A stretch of 10,938 bases of DNA from Chitinophagaceae bacterium (GTDB lineage: Bacteria > Bacteroidota > Bacteroidia > Chitinophagales > Chitinophagaceae). Under the pieces are notes generated by a model. That model saw only the letters and a list, made by a program, of their open reading frames with translations, did not search any database and was not told the origin of the DNA. Shown piece after piece: positions 6,972 through 10,938 of the stretch (the stretch's first letter is position 1; each line of letters begins with the position of its first letter). The stretch covers positions 1 to 10,938 of the forward strand of contig JAOQAL010000527.1 of NCBI GenBank assembly GCA_025963615.1, in the 5' to 3' direction. Made by a program: the position numbers and the translations under genes.

Positions 6972-8324
6972 CTATGGGTTGATTTCTCCCGAACTTCTCT
7001 GCACATCAATCTTACTGCTCAATACCTGGTACAATGCGTTAAAATAGTTTATCTGTGAAGTACGCAAATCGGTCTCCGCTGTTATTACTTCCAGGTAGGT
7101 CTTAACGCCGGAACGGTATTGTAATTGAATCACATCATACACTTCCTGCGCCAGCGCTACATTTTCCCTGATCGCCTGGTAATTGGAAAGACTTGCTTTA
7201 TACGATGACAAGGCGGTAGTATATTCTGAATTCACTGAGTTTTTAAGGCTTACCAGGTCCAGGTCTGTTCTTTTCAATTCCCATTCGGCCTGCTGTATCT
7301 CATACTTTCGTTTACCACCCTGGAAAATCGGGAATGCCAGCGTAAGTCCTGCGTACGAATTGGGATAAGATTGATTGTATAATTTTCCGAAACTATTATT
7401 CAGGTAGTTGAGGTTATAAGCTCCATTTGCCGAAAGGGAAGTAATATAGCTCCACTTATTATATTGCACATTGGCTTCCTGTAATTTCCGTTGTGTTTGT
7501 AAAATCTGATATTCGATGCGTTTGGAGTAATCAATATCTTTTAAAGTATCCAGTACAATTTCATTTTCCAGTGTAGCGCTGTCATAAACAATATCGAGGG
7601 AGGCCACTTCAGGATAATTCATCAGGGCCTTTAAGTATTCTGTTTTAGCTTTCAATGCTTCTTCGTTACTCTTTTTCGAGGCCATGGAATTGTTTAACGC
7701 AATAGTAGCCCGTTTATAATCCGTTTTGTCCACCACCCCGGCGTCATATTGTGCTTTGGCATCTTTGAGGCTTCTTTCAAGGCGCAAAATATTTTCATTG
7801 GTTACTTTTAGCTGCTGCTGAGTAGCCAGCAAATCATAAAATGCTTTGGAAACGTTGGTTACTACATCAATCTTTGTATTTACAGTTTGCTGTGCCGCCT
7901 GACGCATCACATCACCCTTGGTTCTGTTGGCAATTAATACATCCCGGTTAAAAATAGATTGCGATGCCGAGAACTGCAGAGCAGATGTATTATCTACTCC
8001 CAGTTTGATAGGATTACCTCCAATAATAGTGGTCTGTACCTGGAAATTATGTTGGTAGAGATAATTGAAATCAACCTGGGGGTACCAATCAGCCAATTTG
8101 GATTTTATCTGGAGCCTGGTAATCCTTTCGTCTATCAAAGACTGTTGGACAGCAGGCTGGCGTTTCAACGCATATTGTATCACATTCTGCAACGTTGCAT
8201 TTTGCAGTAAGCTATCTTGAGTATTTTGCTGGGCATCACTGTTTAGCGTAAGCAGTAATACGGCACTTATAAGTCTGAAAAAGACGAAATACTTTTTTTT
8301 ATTTTTATAGATTCCAGTCAGCAT
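6972..8324 (-). CDS. TolC-family outer-membrane efflux protein
   Basis: A 450-residue outer-membrane channel subunit, expected to form a trimer that spans the outer membrane and periplasm and docks on the adaptor. An N-terminal signal peptide is visible: basic KNKKK at 7-11, a hydrophobic core at 13-27, and a likely cleavage after SDA (residue 31). The rest shows the internal duplication of outer-membrane efflux proteins: a first repeat at about 44-235 (LQNVIQYALKRQPAV, long helices with KAFYDLLATQQQLKV and AQYDAGVVDKTDYKRA) and a second at about 265-445 (the beta segment GLTLAFPIFQGGKRK, then VALAQEVYDVIQLQYRSGVKTYLEV and DLRTSQINYFNALY). The paired YxxGVxxxxD/E motifs in both repeats are typical. 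The ATG at 8324 precedes the signal peptide directly. It is the first gene of the operon, so the pump promoter should be in the 604-bp region upstream. Length is normal for the family. Confidence 0.95.
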   Translation of the reverse strand: MLTGIYKNKKKYFVFFRLISAVLLLTLNSDAQQNTQDSLLQNATLQNVIQYALKRQPAVQQSLIDERITRLQIKSKLADWYPQVDFNYLYQHNFQVQTTIIGGNPIKLGVDNTSALQFSASQSIFNRDVLIANRTKGDVMRQAAQQTVNTKIDVVTNVSKAFYDLLATQQQLKVTNENILRLERSLKDAKAQYDAGVVDKTDYKRATIALNNSMASKKSNEEALKAKTEYLKALMNYPEVASLDIVYDSATLENEIVLDTLKDIDYSKRIEYQILQTQRKLQEANVQYNKWSYITSLSANGAYNLNYLNNSFGKLYNQSYPNSYAGLTLAFPIFQGGKRKYEIQQAEWELKRTDLDLVSLKNSVNSEYTTALSSYKASLSNYQAIRENVALAQEVYDVIQLQYRSGVKTYLEVITAETDLRTSQINYFNALYQVLSSKIDVQRSSGEINP

Positions 8325-8681
8325 AAGCGATATTAAGATTGAATTTCAAAAAGAGTAAGGATTATGTGGGGGGGCTTAAAACCCTGGCGGGTGGATAGTA
8401 CAACAGTAAATACCTGATTTTGTTTTCAGAAAAAATTGAAGCGCCAAAATTAAAGATTAAAATAGACAACTCAGCTTACTAAATTATAAAGGGTTTTTGT
8501 GGATAGTAAGATTGATTTTGATAAGAATGACTACGAAAACGGGACCGGCCTGGATGAAACTGCATCATTAACGGCCACAAAAGGAGGGAAAAAAAAGTAA
8601 TAAAAAGTTGACATGAATCACATTATCAATTAACTTGTGCCCGTAAAAAAAAAGGCCCTCTGTAGAAACAGCTGACCTCTA

Positions 8682-8784
8682 ACGATTGCTTGCCATATGA
8701 AAAAAAGATGAAAGTCTTTTTTGTTTGCAGTTTTAAACTGCTATTTTTTGAGCCTCTGACGAATTGCCTTCACGATTGCTTGCC
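8682..8784. repeat. 13-bp direct repeat, 90-bp period
   Basis: ACGATTGCTTGCC occurs at 8682-8694 and exactly again at 8772-8784. A shortened relative, ACGAATTGCC, lies at 8759-8768. The copies flank the hairpins at 8701-8749. An exact 13-mer recurring by chance in about 600 bp is unlikely (of the order of a few per thousand for even base composition). Function unknown: a regulator site, or the scar of a duplication or insertion. Confidence 0.5.
8727..8749 (+). terminator. Orphan intrinsic-terminator-like hairpin
   Basis: GCAGTTTTAAACTGC (8727-8741) is a perfect palindrome with a one-base centre; as RNA it could form a GCAGU/ACUGC stem with a 5-nt loop. It is followed by TATTTTTT (8742-8749), a T-tract on the + strand only. 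No gene ends here: the left gene runs away on the - strand. It could end a small RNA, act as an insulator or attenuator, or be a chance structure; the stem is short. Confidence 0.35.
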
Positions 8785-8896
8785 TCTTTTTCTATTAGCT
8801 CATTGTCAAAACAAAAGTAAGGTGTGATTTTTTCTAAATCAAAACATCTTACTTCTGTTTTTATTACGGCAAACCAGAAAAAATAAAATAAAATCC

Positions 8897-8926
8897 TTGC
8901 CGGTACTGAGTTTCAGGATAAATTTG
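8897..8926 (+). promoter_or_regulatory. Near-consensus Bacteroidota promoter for the helical-repeat gene
   Basis: TTG at 8897-8899, a 19-nt spacer, then TAAATTTG at 8919-8926: a full match to the Bacteroidota primary-sigma -7 consensus TAnnTTTG at a proper distance from the -33 TTG. The -7 element ends two bases before the ATG at 8929, so transcription would begin at or next to the start codon. Confidence 0.55.
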
Positions 8927-8928
8927 CA

Positions 8929-10527
8929 ATGATGGCCAACCGGTTTACCGATACCTTATTTCAACTAGTTCATTCCCTCGAAAAGTCGGAAAAGAGGCAT
9001 TTTAAGCTCTATATCAAGCGCAGTTCCGCCAAAGAAGACCTGAAAATCATCCAGCTTTATGATGCACTGGATAAACTTCCTGCCTATGATGAAGCCCTGT
9101 TGCTGAAAAAGATGCCGGATATTACCAAAACGCAGTTAGCCAATTTAAAGAATCATTTATACAAGCAATTACTGGCAAGCCTCCGGCTGTTAAAGACCCA
9201 TGAAAGTGTTGATCTGCAACTGAGTGAACATCTTGATAATGCCAGGATACTGTATAACAAAGGATTGAAAATCCAAAGCCTGAAAGTTTTAGAAAAAGCG
9301 AAGGAACTGGCCCGGTCCAATCAAAAATTTAATACGCTGGTACAGATCCTTTCGCTGGAAAAGAAAATTGAAACCCTGCATATTACCCGGAGTACTACCG
9401 AAAAAACGGAATTGCTGGCCCAGGAAGCCCTGGAAAACAGTGAACACATTAACCGGGTAACCCGCCTCTCTAACCTGGCCTTACTGCTGTACCGTTGGTA
9501 TGTTCTCCACGGTCACGCCCGCAATGAACTGGACGAAAAAGACATAAAAACTTTTTTCAAAAATAACTTACCAGTTGATGTTCATGCGATAAATGGTTTT
9601 TATGAAAAAATGTATTTGTACCAAAGCTATTGCTGGTACGCATTTATCCGGCAGGACTTTTTGATGTATTACCGCTATAGCCAGAAATGGATTGACTTAT
9701 ATGAAGAGCAGCCTTTTATGGTGAACATTGAAACAGGCCATTATATAAAAGGCATGCACAACCTGTTGAATTCTCTTTTTGATCTGCGCAATTATGATAA
9801 GTTCGATATCATTCTCAGGCAGTTTGAAGCTTTCGGTAAATCACCGGCAGCGAACGAACATGATAATTTCCGAACCCATACTTTTATTTATATCAACAGC
9901 GCAAAGATTAACCGGCATCTGATGCGGGGTACTTTTAATGAAGGTTTAAAACTGATTCCGGAGATAGAAGAAAAACTGGCGGAATACGACTTGTTTGTTG
10001 ACCGTCACCGCATCCTGGTGTTTAATTATAAAATAGCCAATCTTCATTTTGGTGCCGGGCTGTATGATAAGTCTATTGATTACCTGCAACGAATTATCAA
10101 TGGCCCGGTAGATCTGCGTATTGATCTCCAGTGTTATGCCCGCCTGCTGCACCTGATGGCGCATTATGAACTGGGTAATTATGAAATCATAGAATCCCTG
10201 ATCAAATCAGTATACCGGTTTATGGCAAAAATGCAGAACCTGACTGTTGTGGAAGAAGAAATGTTCCGTTTCCTGCGTAGTTCTTTCGGCGTATCTCCCC
10301 GCTTATTAAAACCCGAGCTGGAAAAATTTCTTCACAAAATAAAACACCTGGAAGACAGCCGGTTTGAAACAAGGGCCTTTGCTTACCTCGATGTTATTTC
10401 GTGGGTAGAAAGTAAAGTATACAATAAAACAATGAGTGAAATAATCCAGGAAAAATACCTGAAGGCGCCTAAAAGAAGATATAATGGCGTTAAACTGCTA
10501 AAAGAACCTGCTCCAGTTTTTCGTTAA
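8929..10527 (+). CDS. Helical-repeat (TPR-like) protein of unknown function
   Basis: A 532-residue, almost wholly alpha-helical protein without signal peptide or membrane segments, so probably cytoplasmic. Residues 1-95 form a distinct basic N-terminal helical domain (LVHSLEKSEKRHFKLYIKR, then NLKNHLYKQLLASLRLL). TPR-like helix pairs follow: about 105-131 (ILYNKGLKIQSLKVLEKA), 366-391 (NLHFGAGLYDKSIDYLQRI, with the typical G/Y/A-position spacing) and 404-430 (HYELGNYEIIESLI). The central part (220-260) is rich in Tyr and Trp. I know similar proteins only as uncharacterised Bacteroidota sequences; such repeats normally serve as protein-binding scaffolds. Two ATGs stand in tandem (8929 and 8932); the promoter at 8897-8926 leaves no leader, so either could be used. 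The gene diverges from the efflux operon and its 3' end overlaps the hydrolase gene by 38 bp. A role in regulation is possible but not shown. Confidence 0.88.
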   Translation: MMANRFTDTLFQLVHSLEKSEKRHFKLYIKRSSAKEDLKIIQLYDALDKLPAYDEALLLKKMPDITKTQLANLKNHLYKQLLASLRLLKTHESVDLQLSEHLDNARILYNKGLKIQSLKVLEKAKELARSNQKFNTLVQILSLEKKIETLHITRSTTEKTELLAQEALENSEHINRVTRLSNLALLLYRWYVLHGHARNELDEKDIKTFFKNNLPVDVHAINGFYEKMYLYQSYCWYAFIRQDFLMYYRYSQKWIDLYEEQPFMVNIETGHYIKGMHNLLNSLFDLRNYDKFDIILRQFEAFGKSPAANEHDNFRTHTFIYINSAKINRHLMRGTFNEGLKLIPEIEEKLAEYDLFVDRHRILVFNYKIANLHFGAGLYDKSIDYLQRIINGPVDLRIDLQCYARLLHLMAHYELGNYEIIESLIKSVYRFMAKMQNLTVVEEEMFRFLRSSFGVSPRLLKPELEKFLHKIKHLEDSRFETRAFAYLDVISWVESKVYNKTMSEIIQEKYLKAPKRRYNGVKLLKEPAPVFR

Positions 10528-10938
10528 ATGCTGATGAATTCTCAATCATAGGAAAATGGCAGGTACCCTGCAAATGAATCAGCTTATAACCGTTTGCCGC
10601 AAATTTCTTCAAGGGTTCTTCTTGTGTAGCAATATAATCAACGTTGATTAGATGCAGCTTGAATTTTAATTGCTGCAGTAAGTTCCTTTCTCTTTTATAA
10701 TAACTTAAGACAGACTTGATCGATAAAAGCCCCATAACCGGATCGGGATTACGATAAGCAGCTACTACTTTATCTGTTATTAGCGCATTGGTTTGAGGCG
10801 TTAATAAAACCATTCTTGCATAAGCTTCGCAACTGTTTGCAAAATCCGTTTCAAGCCGTTTAAGTAAATCGTCTGCTTGTAGTTTCCTCTCAGGAGACAT
10901 CGGCATACCGGCATTCTTAAAATTATCTATGCCAATAA
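10490..10938 (-). CDS. Alpha/beta hydrolase, C-terminal part (5' partial)
   Basis: The frame stays open to the right window edge (codons for IGIDNFKNAG precede the first ATG at 10906), so the N-terminal half, including the nucleophile elbow (usually GxSxG), is outside the window. About 148 residues are visible. The order fits the C-terminal half of an alpha/beta hydrolase: a helical cap segment (SPERKLQADDLLKRLETDF), a strand with a likely catalytic acid (HLINVDYIAT), and the catalytic His in LQGTCHFPMIE, followed by a last helix (FNEKLEQVLLAV). The substrate cannot be assigned; esterase, lipase-like or haloperoxidase-like members all share this pattern. It is convergent with the helical-repeat gene, and its last 12 codons plus stop lie on the opposite strand of that gene's end. 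Confidence 0.8.
   Translation of the reverse strand, partial: IGIDNFKNAGMPMSPERKLQADDLLKRLETDFANSCEAYARMVLLTPQTNALITDKVVAAYRNPDPVMGLLSIKSVLSYYKRERNLLQQLKFKLHLINVDYIATQEEPLKKFAANGYKLIHLQGTCHFPMIENSSAFNEKLEQVLLAV

Larger units (their letters stand above)
8325..8928. other. 604-bp divergent intergenic region, non-coding
   Basis: AT-rich region between the divergent tolC-like and helical-repeat genes; no convincing gene is seen. Toward the pump: a run of seven G at 8368-8374, 43 bp before the tolC start; a 10-bp direct repeat GTGGATAGTA at 8391-8400 and 8499-8508; and, on the - strand, a perfect TAATTTTG -7 match at 8452-8445, but its nearest TTG is only 14 nt away, so the pump promoter is unresolved. 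In the middle: a hairpin AAAAAAGAT/GTCTTTTTT with a GAAA loop (8701-8722), a 15-bp palindrome with T-tract (8727-8749) and a 13-bp direct repeat. On the right: the promoter of the next gene. The only small open frame noted, 39 codons at 8708-8827 (+), runs through these hairpins and shows no recognisable features. Confidence 0.6.

Noticed and set aside
8608..8636. TTGACA with a weak TAACTT box 17 nt later (sigma-70-like promoter)
   Set aside because: Bacteroidota primary promoters use the TTG/TAnnTTTG form, the second box is poor, and AT-rich DNA gives such matches by chance.
8640..8790. Possible CRISPR array or tandem repeat because of the recurring 13-mer
   Set aside because: Only two exact copies with a 77-bp gap, no regular third unit and no cas genes.
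8708..8827. 39-codon small open frame (MKVFFVCSFKLLFFEPL...)
   Set aside because: It is hydrophobic at the N-terminus, but its codons are those of the hairpin arms and direct repeat, there is no ribosome-binding signal, and the terminator-like palindrome lies within it.

Overview
The window looks like a chromosomal segment from a member of the Bacteroidota, most likely family Chitinophagaceae. The reasons are the protein types (a GH43-like enzyme with a discoidin domain, a tolC-mfp-rnd efflux operon, and a helical-repeat protein of a type I associate with this group), the weak Shine-Dalgarno signals, and promoter candidates of the Bacteroidota form TTG...TAnnTTTG. The genus cannot be decided from the sequence alone.

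Layout, left to right. (1) Positions 3-1214, + strand: the 3' part of a secreted GH43-type glycoside hydrolase with an F5/8 type C (discoidin) domain and a fibronectin III-like tail; its N-terminus lies outside the window. (2) 1346-2194, - strand: an AraC-type regulator starting at GTG, convergent with gene 1. A short direct repeat and a promoter-like sequence lie just upstream of its start. (3) 8324-2376, - strand: a three-gene tripartite efflux operon in the order outer-membrane factor (tolC-like), periplasmic adaptor lipoprotein, inner-membrane HAE1-type RND transporter. A palindromic REP-like element sits between the adaptor and transporter genes. (4) 8325-8928: a 604-bp divergent intergenic region with an orphan hairpin plus T-tract, a 13-bp direct repeat and, next to the right-hand gene, a near-consensus Bacteroidota promoter. 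(5) 8929-10527, + strand: a 532-residue helical-repeat (TPR-like) protein of unknown function. (6) 10490 to the window end, - strand: the C-terminal part of an alpha/beta hydrolase whose 3' end overlaps the preceding gene tail-to-tail by 38 bp.

How the genes work together. The three efflux genes should form one envelope-spanning, proton-driven pump. The AraC-type gene lies 181 bp downstream on the same strand and is the obvious candidate regulator, but no sequence evidence ties its repeat to the pump promoter. The glycoside hydrolase, the helical-repeat protein and the hydrolase have no evident functional link to the pump. I see no mobile-element genes, tRNA, rRNA or CRISPR array. Most of the window is an ordinary core or accessory chromosomal region; the points of real interest are the non-coding structures and the uncharacterised 532-residue protein.
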